Below, in pieces: positions 34,199 to 41,883 of a stretch of 53,592 nt of DNA. The stretch lies in NCBI GenBank assembly GCA_016931855.1, contig JAFGDZ010000070.1, positions 1-53,592 on the forward strand, written 5' to 3'. Below the pieces are notes generated by a model, which was given only the letters and a program-made list of their open reading frames with translations, did not search any database and was not told the origin of the DNA. Origin of the DNA: Bacteroidales bacterium. Lineage in GTDB: Bacteria; Bacteroidota; Bacteroidia; Bacteroidales; Tenuifilaceae. Position numbers and translations under genes: made by a program. Position 1 is the stretch's first letter; each line of letters starts with the position of its first letter.

Positions 34199-34262
34199 TA
34201 TTAGGTGGTGTATTTGTTAATGCTTAAATGCTTTAAAAATCAAAAGAGGTGTAAAATTGATT

Positions 34263-34308
34263 ATCGGGAATCAGTCGTTGAATTGTATTCGTCCGACTAA
34301 TTCCCGAT
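34263..34308 (-). terminator. Hairpin between lipoprotein and receptor genes
   Basis: ATCGGGAATCAGTCG and CGACTAATTCCCGAT pair over 15 bp with one mismatch around a 16-base loop. On the minus strand it lacks a strong T run, so it may attenuate or process the transcript so that more lipoprotein than receptor is made. Confidence 0.6.
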
Positions 34309-34324
34309 TCATGTTGTAGGTTAA

Positions 34325-35734
34325 CTAGTTAGCAAAGGTCTTTGTCCAGCCTTTAGCCCAATGGTTTGCAACACCGGGTTCAAAGGCGCCCTTGTAGGCC
34401 ACGTTCATAAACCAGCTATCGGTAGATTGGGCTGCACCGCTAACGTTTCCTGTTGGAACAGGGTTGGTTGCAGATACGCCTGGGTCAACATCGCTTACGT
34501 TATTAGCCGAAGTCCAGTAGGTGGCAACCCAGCTGTTTGCTGAAGTAACCGTAGCATCGCTAATGGTGGATTTGCTCTCCTTTTTAACGTAAAGCAGCTT
34601 TGCAGCAGAGTTGTCGGCAACACCGTAGAATAGGTTGTTCTCAATTTTTAGGTTGCCATCAACCATTTGCTTGTAGGAGCATTGGGAGTAGCTGTCGCCA
34701 TCGCCAAGAATCTCAATGTTTATACCCTTAGGGAAGCCCACAAAAATTGAGTTGTAGTAGAATCCACCTGCATTGTCGCGGAAAATGATTAGATCGTCCT
34801 CACCAAGTGCATTAGCAGTTCCTTTACCAATGTAGGTTGCATTGCGGATTTCGGGTTTAGCGTAAGGCTGTCCATCTTCTGGGTTTGTACCACCATCGTG
34901 CTCACCACCACGGTTTGCCGCTGCTGGATCCTGAATGGCAACCCAGAACTGACCTTTACCACGGAATCCTTCGTCGTAGTCGTAGCTGTCGTCGCCGCAG
35001 TTAGATACAAGTATGTAACGGGTGTTAACGGTACCACCAAAGAACTCAACTCCGTCGTCCTTGTTTGCAAGAACCTCTACGTACTCAATGGTAGTTCCAG
35101 AACCAACACCGCCAAGGGTTAGGCCGTTAATCTCGTTACCCTCGCCAATATCGGTACCCCCATGGCGGATGGATACGTACTTAATAATACCGCTATTGTC
35201 GGTATCGTTGCTTCCACCGTAAAGGCCTCTAGGCTCGGCGGTAGGAATCCCCTCAATGGCTGTTTCGCCTGGTGTAGAGTTCAGCTTGGCCTTACCAAGA
35301 ACTATTAAACCACCCCAAAGTCCACGCTTATCGTTAGAAAGGAGAGTCCCATTGTAGTTGTCGGCCTCAGCAGTAAAAACAATGGGTTTTGCAGCAGTAC
35401 CCTCGGCGTATATTTTGCCACCACGGGCAACAATTAGTGCGCTTGCGTCCTCCTCTTGGCCTGGCTTACCTTTTACTAGTGTGCCAGGTTCAATGGTTAG
35501 GGTTTGGCCAGAGTTAACAAATACAAGGCCGTTAAGAACCCAAGTTTTATCGGCAGTCCAAGTAATGGTACCTGTACCTTCGCCTAAATCCTTAATGGTT
35601 ACAACGCCATTAACCTCGGTGTACGATGTGTTAAAGTTGTCCTCTTCATCATTACCTTTATCGTCGCAAGCGGTAAAGGTAACCGCTAAGCCCAGTAGCA
35701 TTGCTGAAAACAGCTTAATGTAGTTTCGTTTCAT
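34325..35734 (-). CDS. Beta-helix outer membrane lipoprotein
   Basis: A 469-residue lipoprotein: signal peptide with lipobox (AVTFTACDDK), then an acidic linker, then repeated beta-helix-type turns (for example INGLTLGGVGSGTTIEYVEV and KIENNLFYGV) through the rest. It has abundant Gly, Asn and Asp and no enzyme motif. Such proteins pair with TonB-dependent receptors in Bacteroidota as surface capture subunits. It is the first gene of the receptor unit and lies divergent from the PhoB-like regulator. A TACTTTTG promoter lies about 45 bp upstream and a TTAA array farther upstream. Role inferred: surface binding of the receptor substrate. Confidence 0.82.
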   Translation of the reverse strand: MKRNYIKLFSAMLLGLAVTFTACDDKGNDEEDNFNTSYTEVNGVVTIKDLGEGTGTITWTADKTWVLNGLVFVNSGQTLTIEPGTLVKGKPGQEEDASALIVARGGKIYAEGTAAKPIVFTAEADNYNGTLLSNDKRGLWGGLIVLGKAKLNSTPGETAIEGIPTAEPRGLYGGSNDTDNSGIIKYVSIRHGGTDIGEGNEINGLTLGGVGSGTTIEYVEVLANKDDGVEFFGGTVNTRYILVSNCGDDSYDYDEGFRGKGQFWVAIQDPAAANRGGEHDGGTNPEDGQPYAKPEIRNATYIGKGTANALGEDDLIIFRDNAGGFYYNSIFVGFPKGINIEILGDGDSYSQCSYKQMVDGNLKIENNLFYGVADNSAAKLLYVKKESKSTISDATVTSANSWVATYWTSANNVSDVDPGVSATNPVPTGNVSGAAQSTDSWFMNVAYKGAFEPGVANHWAKGWTKTFAN

Positions 35735-35778
35735 TTTTACTTATTTGTTAGTTAATTGAATGTTCATTTTTACATTAG

Positions 35779-35786
35779 CAAAAGTA
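35779..35786 (-). promoter_or_regulatory. -7 element for the beta-helix lipoprotein operon
   Basis: TACTTTTG on the minus strand fits TAnnTTTG exactly, 44 bp from the ATG. No -33 TTTG is present, as expected of an activator-dependent promoter. Confidence 0.55.
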
Positions 35787-35851
35787 TTGGTACAGTTTAT
35801 CTAGGTGTTTAAGCGTGAATTATGCATTTGTTAACTTTGGTGTACCTATCT

Positions 35852-35884
35852 TTAATCCAATGTTAAATAATGGTTAATATCCAC
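35852..35884. promoter_or_regulatory. Pho-box-like array in the divergent space
   Basis: TTAA occurs at 35852, 35863 and 35874, exactly 11 bp apart, with unit pattern TTAANNNAATG, and a weak fourth unit at 35885. It lies 118 bp from the lipoprotein ATG and 119 bp from the regulator ATG. The TAACTTTG element of the regulator starts 32 bp after the array. Confidence 0.55.
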
Positions 35885-35916
35885 GTTACTATAGTAGTGT
35901 AAAAGCTTACTATGCT

Positions 35917-35924
35917 TAACTTTG
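35917..35924 (+). promoter_or_regulatory. -7 element for the PhoB-like regulator
   Basis: TAACTTTG fits TAnnTTTG exactly, about 72 bp from the ATG at 35997. It lies inside an imperfect dyad (CTTAAC, 8 bp, GTTAAG at 35915-35934). Confidence 0.5.
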
Positions 35925-35996
35925 AATTGTTAAGTAAGCATGTTTATGGCTGCTTAACATTAATCAGAATCCAAACGCAAAAGAAATATCTTTCCC

Positions 35997-36692
35997 ATGG
36001 ATAATAGTTCGTACAAAATTCTGCTGGTTGACGATGAACCCGATATTGTTGAGTTCGTTAGCTATAACCTAAAAAAAGAGGGCTTTGTGGTACACGCCGC
36101 AAGCAATGGCCGCGATGCAATTAATTTGGCAGAGGAGATTAGGCCGCACCTTATACTGCTTGATGTGATGATGCCCGAGATGGATGGCATTGAAACCTGT
36201 GAGCAGATTAGGCAAAGCGACCGCTTAAAGGATACTCTGGTTGCCTTTTTAACGGCAAGGGGAGAGGATTATAGCCAAATAGCTGGTTTTGATGCGGGTG
36301 GCGACGACTACATAACAAAGCCAATACGCCCCAAAGTGCTAATTAGCCGCATAAAGGCTCTTTTAAAGCGATTGGGAACGGTAATTGAATCCAGCAATGC
36401 CGATGAGCAAGCTGCACCCAGCGTAGGAATAATTATTGATAAGGAGAAATACCTTGTTTATAAGGATGGCGTAGAGCTTGTGCTCCCCAAAAAGGAGTTT
36501 GAGCTGCTGGCGTTGCTATACAGCCGTCCGCAAAAGGTTTTCTCGCGCGACGAGATTTTTTCTAGCGTATGGGGCGATAATATTATTGTTGGCGATAGAA
36601 CCATTGATGTTCATATTAGGAAGCTACGCGAGAAAATTGGCGACGACCATATTAGAACCATCAAGGGGGTTGGCTATAAATACGTGGAATAG
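35997..36692 (+). CDS. OmpR/PhoB-type response regulator
   Basis: A 231-residue response regulator: receiver domain (1-118) with the acidic pocket D12/D13, phosphorylation site D56 in LLDVMMPEMDG and Lys in YITKPIRPK; then a winged-helix trans_reg_C domain (about 135-231) with SVWGDNIIVGDRTIDVHIRKLR and GVGYKYV. No histidine kinase gene is adjacent, so it is an orphan here. Its position between a TonB receptor unit and a phosphate transporter fits a PhoB role. A TAnnTTTG promoter with a Pho-box-like array lies upstream. Two haemerythrin genes follow and are probably co-transcribed. That it is the Pho regulator is inference. Confidence 0.88.
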   Translation: MDNSSYKILLVDDEPDIVEFVSYNLKKEGFVVHAASNGRDAINLAEEIRPHLILLDVMMPEMDGIETCEQIRQSDRLKDTLVAFLTARGEDYSQIAGFDAGGDDYITKPIRPKVLISRIKALLKRLGTVIESSNADEQAAPSVGIIIDKEKYLVYKDGVELVLPKKEFELLALLYSRPQKVFSRDEIFSSVWGDNIIVGDRTIDVHIRKLREKIGDDHIRTIKGVGYKYVE

Positions 36693-36746
36693 CTTACGTA
36701 TAGGTTACTTTATTTTATATCTTACGCCGTTTAAAAATGGCTTATT

Positions 36747-37154
36747 ATGAAAATGTTTAATTGGGACGAAAAATATAGCGTTGAGATTGTTAGCATAGAT
36801 AGCGAGCATCAGGTACTTTTTGAATTGATTAATAAGCTCTACGAGGCAATGAGCCAAGGTAAGGCTAGAGATGTTATATCTGGCATCATAGAGGAGCTGT
36901 ATGAGTACACAAAAACTCATTTCCGCCGCGAGGAGTTTTACTTCAAGAGCATAAGCTATACCGAATCGGAGGAGCACAAAGCGCAGCACGATGCTTTTGT
37001 GGAAAAAATAAACCACTATAGGCAGCTCATAAAACAGGGCGATACCAGTTTCTCTGTAGAGGTTTTAACCTTTCTGAGAGATTGGCTTATTACGCACATT
37101 CAGGGAACCGATAAGAAGTATGTTCCGTATTTCAAAAAGTACGGTATCCGATAA
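36747..37154 (+). CDS. Bacteriohaemerythrin, first of tandem pair
   Basis: A 135-residue four-helix diiron oxygen-binding protein. All seven ligands are present: His21, His58, Glu62, His77, His81, His117 and Asp122. Bacteriohaemerythrins bind oxygen reversibly and can buffer or deliver it to oxygen-dependent enzymes, or sense oxygen. It starts 54 bp after the regulator, with no promoter match between, so it is probably co-transcribed. The product is 135 residues and the neighbour 136, with the ligands at identical residue numbers, marking a tandem duplication. The C-terminal PYFKKYGIR matches the neighbour's AAFKKFGIK. Confidence 0.93.
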   Translation: MKMFNWDEKYSVEIVSIDSEHQVLFELINKLYEAMSQGKARDVISGIIEELYEYTKTHFRREEFYFKSISYTESEEHKAQHDAFVEKINHYRQLIKQGDTSFSVEVLTFLRDWLITHIQGTDKKYVPYFKKYGIR

Positions 37155-37164
37155 ACACTTTACT

Positions 37165-37572
37165 ATGTCGTATTTTTTGTGGGATGATAAATATGCCTTT
37201 GGTATTGATTCTATTGACGAAGACCATAAGGTACTGGTTAGCCTAATTAATCAGCTCTATGTGGCCATGAGCCAAGGTAAAGCGCGTGCTGTTATTAGTG
37301 GAATAGTTACGCAAATGGTTGACTACGCTAAGGTGCATTTTAGGCGTGAGGAGTTCTTTTTTAAAGGGATTAGCTACACAGAATCGGCAGAGCATAAAGC
37401 CGAGCACGATGCGTTCTCTAATAGGGTTGCTGATTTTAAAACTGAACTTGATGCTGGTAATGTAGGTATATCCATTGAGGTTATTAGTTTCCTGCGTGAG
37501 TGGCTAACCAACCATATTCTTGTTTCGGATAAGAAGTATGTTGCAGCATTTAAGAAGTTTGGCATAAAGTAG
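37165..37572 (+). CDS. Bacteriohaemerythrin, second of tandem pair
   Basis: A 135-residue haemerythrin with the same seven metal ligands at the same positions (H21, H58, E62, H77, H81, H117, D122) as the gene before it, 10 bp upstream. The ATG at 37165 is preferred to an upstream start at 37120, which would overlap the first copy and add a non-conserved tail. The two copies share whole stretches such as AMSQGKAR and HFRREEF, but differ in most surface residues, so the duplication is not recent or is diverging. A 20-bp perfect terminator lies after it. Oxygen-binding role inferred from the family. Confidence 0.93.
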   Translation: MSYFLWDDKYAFGIDSIDEDHKVLVSLINQLYVAMSQGKARAVISGIVTQMVDYAKVHFRREEFFFKGISYTESAEHKAEHDAFSNRVADFKTELDAGNVGISIEVISFLREWLTNHILVSDKKYVAAFKKFGIK

Positions 37573-37600
37573 TAGCCCTGTGGGGATACCAATCCAGTAT

Positions 37601-37645
37601 AAAAACAAAAATGGCAACCAAACACTGGTTGCCATTTTTGTTTTT
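37601..37645. terminator. Bidirectional terminator, 20-bp stem
   Basis: AAAAACAAAAATGGCAACCA (37601-37620) and its exact complement (37626-37645) enclose a 5-base loop between convergent haemerythrin and phosphate transporter genes. Both sides end in T-rich DNA. Confidence 0.88.
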
Positions 37646-37659
37646 AGGTACTAATTGGC

Positions 37660-39900
37660 TTAGTCAACGTTATTAAGAATAAAGTCGCGCTGCGCCTTAA
37701 GTAGGTTAACAGTATGAAGCATAATATTCTTTGTCTCATTAATAATGGCAAGGTATAGAACACTATTACGTGTTCCTGCCTCGTTCTGCTTAATGCGCTT
37801 AATTTGCTTTTTGCGCGCATCGTTAAGCATTTCAAGTACTGCTTGTTGCATTTTAATTGCTTCAGGAACAGCCGTGTAATCGTTATCCTTAACCATAACC
37901 ATTATAAGCTCAAATAGTTTGGAAATCATGTTGCTAATTTCAATAAGCTCTTGGTTCTGACTTTTGGTAAAACCTTTGTGGTTATTATCAATATGTTCAA
38001 AGCTTGGGCCTGTAACAAAGGTTAGGGAGTGGGCTATTTCGCGTAAGTAGTCTATTACCTGAACGTAGTAGTGTCCTGTTTCAATGGTGTCGGCCTGTAG
38101 CCCTTTTAGCACAGAGTAAACGTTGTACTTTAGCTTTTTGGCTTCAACGTTAAGATCCTCAACATCCCTATCTAGCTGCTTTAGCAGCTTCCTATCTTCA
38201 AGGGTAAGACCCGTTACGGTTTGGTTGTATATTCTTAAAATATCGTTAAGCGATTTGTTAACATCCAACGTGCACTTCTGGATTAGGCTATCGTCCATTG
38301 CAATTTCCTCAAGTGCGCGTTCGCTTGCCTTTAGCTGCTCCTTCTTTTTATGGGTTAGGTACGATTTTATGATTAGTGTAACAGCAACTAGAATCATAAT
38401 AACAACCGCAAATACTCCTCCATAGTATAGTATTCCTGCAATTAGGAAGGCAACGGTAAAAGCAATAAATGCGGTAAAGAACCATCCTGCAATTACCGTT
38501 AGCACACCAGTTATACGATATACTGCGCTTTCACGTCCCCACGCTTTGTCGGCCAAAGAGCTACCCATTGCCACCATAAAGGTTACATAGGTGGTTGATA
38601 AAGGTAGCTTTAGTGATGTAGCGGAGCTAATAAGGATACTTGCAACAGTTAGGTTAACAGAGGCTCTAATTAGGTCGAACGATGGAGCATCAGCTACTTT
38701 CTTAGAGGTGCCTTTAGTTGGAACAAAACGGGAATCGAGGAATTTGTTAATCCTAGTAGGTAGTATTTTTTCTGTGTCGCGGCTAAGGTTGCGGAATACC
38801 CTAACTACGGAACGGGAAAATTGGGTGCTACCAAATCGTTCGGTTCCAGCATCTTGCCGAGAAAGGTTAAGCTCGGTTTCGGTAACCGTGCGAGCCTTAC
38901 GCGATAGCCAAAGGGTGATAACCATTATTAGCCCGGCAATCATTAGGTAGAAGAAGTTTGTAGATACTGGCTTGGTTAGGTCTGTCATTAGCAGCTGGTC
39001 GGCAGGAATTCCTGGATTGGCAATATGAATTTGGTACGATTTTAAACCAGCCATAAAAACCCCAATAAAGTTAACCAAGTCGTTACCCGCAAAGGATAGT
39101 GCTAGTGCAAATGTTCCAACAAGAACAATAAAGCGTAGCGTGTTCCATTTTAAAATGCTAATACACAGCTGGAATATGATTGTCCACAGTACAAACATGT
39201 ATAGCAGAATGGTAGATGTATGGGTTTTGATGTACTCCATTACCTCTGGCTTAATAAGAGAAGAACCCTCAATGCCTTTCATTAGAATGAAGTAGGTGAT
39301 GGCTGTTAGCGCAATTCCCCCCCAAATGCTACCAAAGAACTTGTAGTTCCGCTCATACTGGAATGTAAATATTATCCTAGTAATATACTGAACTATAGAG
39401 CCTGCTATAAATGCCACCACAACCGATATTAGAATCCCCGATATAATAGCAAGAGCCTTAGCGCTGTTGATGTAGTTACTAAGGTTAGCAAACGATTCCC
39501 CGTTATTGGATATTTTTATTAACGATATGGCCACTGCAGCACCTAGAAGCTCAAACACCAATGAAACGGTTGTAGAGGTTGGCAAACCAAAGGTGTTAAA
39601 GATATCCAGCAGCAGTACATCGGTAATCATTACTGCTAAGAAAATCATCATCAGCTCGGGTAAAAAGAACTGGTCGGGGTGGAAGATACTTTTGCGGGCT
39701 ACTTCCATCATGCCGCTTGAGAAGGTTGCTCCAATAACAATACCTATGGATGCAATAATCATGATAATGTAGCGTGGGGCAACTTTACTTCCTATTGCAG
39801 AGTTAAGGAAGTTAACGGCATCGTTACTAACACCCACTACTAGGTCTAGTACGGCTAATCCCATTAGGACAAGCACAATAATCAGGTAGTAATTCTCCAT
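37660..39900 (-). CDS. Inorganic phosphate transporter (PiT) with PhoU-like tail
   Basis: A 746-residue inner membrane transporter of the PiT family (low-affinity phosphate, proton or sodium symport). The two inverted repeats are visible: GVSNDAVNF and GLPTSTTVS in the first half, GNDLVNFIGVFMAG and LPLSTTYVTFMVAMGSSLAD in the second. At least ten membrane segments lie in about residues 1-510. The C-terminal about 210 residues are soluble and helical, like PhoU, and probably regulate transport; this fusion is common in Bacteroidota. It is convergent with the haemerythrin genes. A TTAA array and a TACTTTTA element lie upstream. Phosphate as substrate is a firm family inference. Confidence 0.92.
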   Translation of the reverse strand: MENYYLIIVLVLMGLAVLDLVVGVSNDAVNFLNSAIGSKVAPRYIIMIIASIGIVIGATFSSGMMEVARKSIFHPDQFFLPELMMIFLAVMITDVLLLDIFNTFGLPTSTTVSLVFELLGAAVAISLIKISNNGESFANLSNYINSAKALAIISGILISVVVAFIAGSIVQYITRIIFTFQYERNYKFFGSIWGGIALTAITYFILMKGIEGSSLIKPEVMEYIKTHTSTILLYMFVLWTIIFQLCISILKWNTLRFIVLVGTFALALSFAGNDLVNFIGVFMAGLKSYQIHIANPGIPADQLLMTDLTKPVSTNFFYLMIAGLIMVITLWLSRKARTVTETELNLSRQDAGTERFGSTQFSRSVVRVFRNLSRDTEKILPTRINKFLDSRFVPTKGTSKKVADAPSFDLIRASVNLTVASILISSATSLKLPLSTTYVTFMVAMGSSLADKAWGRESAVYRITGVLTVIAGWFFTAFIAFTVAFLIAGILYYGGVFAVVIMILVAVTLIIKSYLTHKKKEQLKASERALEEIAMDDSLIQKCTLDVNKSLNDILRIYNQTVTGLTLEDRKLLKQLDRDVEDLNVEAKKLKYNVYSVLKGLQADTIETGHYYVQVIDYLREIAHSLTFVTGPSFEHIDNNHKGFTKSQNQELIEISNMISKLFELIMVMVKDNDYTAVPEAIKMQQAVLEMLNDARKKQIKRIKQNEAGTRNSVLYLAIINETKNIMLHTVNLLKAQRDFILNNVD

Positions 39901-39934
39901 CTTGTAGAGTTTTCTATGTTTGTATTAGGCGCTG

Positions 39935-39942
39935 TAAAAGTA
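39935..39942 (-). promoter_or_regulatory. -7-like element for the PiT gene
   Basis: TACTTTTA on the minus strand is one mismatch from TAnnTTTG, 35 bp upstream of the ATG. The TTAA array begins 34 bp further upstream, the same distance as at the regulator promoter. Confidence 0.45.
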
Positions 39943-39976
39943 GTTCTAGTAAGTAGTTCTTTAATAGGCAACCTAT

Positions 39977-40013
39977 TTAACATTACCTTAACTCAATGTT
40001 AAGAAATTGTTAA
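39977..40013 (-). promoter_or_regulatory. Pho-box-like array upstream of PiT
   Basis: TTAA occurs at 39977, 39988, 39999 and 40010, exactly 11 bp apart, so that four units fill 37 bp. On the minus strand the units read CTTAACAA, CTTAACAT, GTTAAGGT and GTTAAATA, separated by 3 bp. This is the spacing of the cyanobacterial Pho box (8-bp CTTAACCT repeats, 3-bp gaps) and the E. coli 11-bp PhoB repeat. Confidence 0.6.
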
Positions 40014-40050
40014 GCGGATTAAGATATTTGACGCTCTACTATAGATTATT

Positions 40051-40090
40051 GGCCATGCCACTTTACACCAAACACCAAACACTAAACACT
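40051..40090 (-). repeat. Intergenic GTGTTTAGTG repeat tract
   Basis: Reading the minus strand after the LytTR regulator stop: CTTAGTGTTTAGTGTTTGGT and further GTGTTTGGTG units. Same family as the tracts at 10070 and 13580, and again sense and just after a stop codon. The TTTCAC-type second part is absent here. Confidence 0.6.
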
Positions 40091-40099
40091 AAGATTACC

Positions 40100-40849
40100 C
40101 TACCGTCCCTCCATCTGCTCAATAATGTAGTCCTTTTTTCTTACGGCAACAGGTATTTCGGTGTCATCAAACATTGTGAGCTTTAGCTGGGGAAACCGTT
40201 TTAACTGCTTAATAAACTTCTTATTTACTAAATGCGATTGATGCACCCGGATAAAACCTGAAGGTGCCAGCAAGTCGTCGAACTCCTTTAGCGTTTTGGA
40301 GATAAGGATACTTTTGCCAGTTTCAAAGAAGAATTGGGTATAATTGTTTTGAGACTCGCACCGTACAATGCTATGAATATCAACAACATGAATGTTATCG
40401 GATGTTTTGAGTACAATCTTATCGGGTTTACTGTTGGGGTTATCAACGTTTGAGAGTAGGGTGTCAATCTTCTTTTTGTTCTCCTCAAGGTTAATGGTTC
40501 TGGAGAGCTTCTCTACAGCAGCATAAAGATCCGATGGGTCAATGGGTTTTAGTATGTAGTCAATTGCGCTATACTTAAAGGCTGCCACGGCGTAATCTTC
40601 AAAAGCAGTAATAATTACAAAGTGAAACCAAACGCTCTCGAATCGCTTTAGCAGGTCAAAGCCAGTTCCATCGGGCATTCTTATGTCGAGGAATACCACA
40701 TCGGGTTTTTCTTGGTTAATTATAGCGTATGCACTTTCAACAGAATTGGCCTGTCCAGCTATAGTAACCTGTGGGCAGTAGGTTTTTAGCATCTCTTCTA
40801 TGGTTTGACGAGCCTTGCTTTCGTCATCAACAATAACTGCCTTTATCAT
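40100..40849 (-). CDS. LytTR-family response regulator
   Basis: A 249-residue regulator: receiver domain (about 1-118) with the acidic pair at residues 8-9 and the phosphorylation site D55 (VFLDIRMPDGTGFD), then a LytTR DNA-binding domain (about 140-249) with SESIV-type start and the typical segments NNYTQFFFETGK, FIRVHQSHLVNKKFI. It is co-transcribed with the sensor kinase-like gene 3 bp upstream and forms a LytS/LytR-type two-component pair. Targets are unknown. A repeat tract lies directly after its stop codon. Confidence 0.9.
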   Translation of the reverse strand: MIKAVIVDDESKARQTIEEMLKTYCPQVTIAGQANSVESAYAIINQEKPDVVFLDIRMPDGTGFDLLKRFESVWFHFVIITAFEDYAVAAFKYSAIDYILKPIDPSDLYAAVEKLSRTINLEENKKKIDTLLSNVDNPNSKPDKIVLKTSDNIHVVDIHSIVRCESQNNYTQFFFETGKSILISKTLKEFDDLLAPSGFIRVHQSHLVNKKFIKQLKRFPQLKLTMFDDTEIPVAVRKKDYIIEQMEGR

Positions 40850-40852
40850 ATA

Positions 40853-41797
40853 CTAAACGTATTTGTATGGGATTGTTAATTTAACTAAAGTACCGCGTTC
40901 CCCGCTATTGCGTTCGCTTTTATCAATAATGGTTAAATCAATTTTGTAGCCTTTTGCTTTTCTAAGTTTCCTTAGGCGTTCGGTGGTAATATTTGTGGCA
41001 AGTGATTGGTACTTCTTTCCTTTCTCCTTTTGTATCCGAATAGATTCGTTAATGCCAATGCCGTTATCTTCAACTTCGAGTATAATGTTTTTACCTTCAA
41101 GTGCAAAGCGAATGGTTATAAAGCCTTTCTCCTGAATATGAGAGATGCCGTGCTCAATGGAGTTCTCAATAAGGGGCTGGGCAAGCATTGGTGGTATCCC
41201 CATCTCGTCTCTAAATATTTCGGTATCAACCACAATCTCGTAGTCAAACTTATCCTCAAAGCGCATGGATTGGAGCTCAAGGTAGTACTCAAGGGTTTTA
41301 ACCTCCTTGTCTATGGTTGCAATCTCGCTTCTTGAGTTTTCCAGAATAAGTCTAACCAGCTTTGCAAAGCTAGCAAGGTATTTGCCAGCTTGGTGCGGAT
41401 CTTTTCTGAAAATGTAGCTCTGGATGGCTGTGAGCGAGTTAAACACAAAGTGTGGATTCATTTGGGAGATAAGGAGCTGCTGCTCAAGCTCCATGTTGCG
41501 CGTTTTATACCGTACTTGTTTTGCTCTGCCATATATGGAAAAAATAATAATTCCAATAATTAGCGCTATTGCTATTGCAATGGCAACGGGTAGTGGCTTT
41601 TTGGGAATGTGTATTACAAAAAAATCTTGCCGAGACACAATCCAAGCTTCGTTTTTTCCTCGTGTTTTTAAATCGGGGCAAGGTTTTGAGTTCCTATAGG
41701 TTGTATCCTGAGGGGTGTTGCCTCCAACGGAAATTGTAGGGCTTGCTATAAACAGTAGCAGGTGTAGTATTACTATAACTAGGCGCTTTGCAGTCAT
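40853..41797 (-). CDS. LytS-type sensor histidine kinase
   Basis: A 314-residue membrane histidine kinase of the LytS/His_kinase type. It has a signal-like N-terminus (about 5-24), one membrane segment (about 70-90), then the internal kinase module with the phosphoacceptor His116 in SQMNPHFVFNSL and the ATPase domain with the N-box PLIENSIEHGI and DNGIGI. The short periplasmic part contains few recognisable residues, so the signal is unknown. It is followed 3 bp later by its LytTR regulator. No separate promoter match was found. Its own start is preceded by the terminator of the ior operon. Confidence 0.9.
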   Translation of the reverse strand: MTAKRLVIVILHLLLFIASPTISVGGNTPQDTTYRNSKPCPDLKTRGKNEAWIVSRQDFFVIHIPKKPLPVAIAIAIALIIGIIIFSIYGRAKQVRYKTRNMELEQQLLISQMNPHFVFNSLTAIQSYIFRKDPHQAGKYLASFAKLVRLILENSRSEIATIDKEVKTLEYYLELQSMRFEDKFDYEIVVDTEIFRDEMGIPPMLAQPLIENSIEHGISHIQEKGFITIRFALEGKNIILEVEDNGIGINESIRIQKEKGKKYQSLATNITTERLRKLRKAKGYKIDLTIIDKSERNSGERGTLVKLTIPYKYV

Positions 41798-41836
41798 TGC
41801 GTCAGGGGTATTTTAACACAAGGTATGTAAAAAAAG

Positions 41837-41866
41837 AAAAAGCCCTTACACATGTAAGGGCTTTTT
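41837..41866 (-). terminator. Terminator of the iorAB operon
   Basis: AAAAAGCCCTTACA, 2-base loop, TGTAAGGGCTTTTT: a 14-bp stem with a T run, 18 bp after the iorB stop. Confidence 0.85.
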
Positions 41867-41883
41867 TAAGGCAATATGCAAAA

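Noticed and set aside
34217-34240. TTAA cluster upstream of the TonB receptor gene
   Set aside because: The spacing is not 11 bp, so it was not counted as a Pho box.
35987-35994. TATCTTTC as the regulator promoter
   Set aside because: It lies 2 bp before the ATG, too close for a normal promoter; TAACTTTG at 35917 is preferred.
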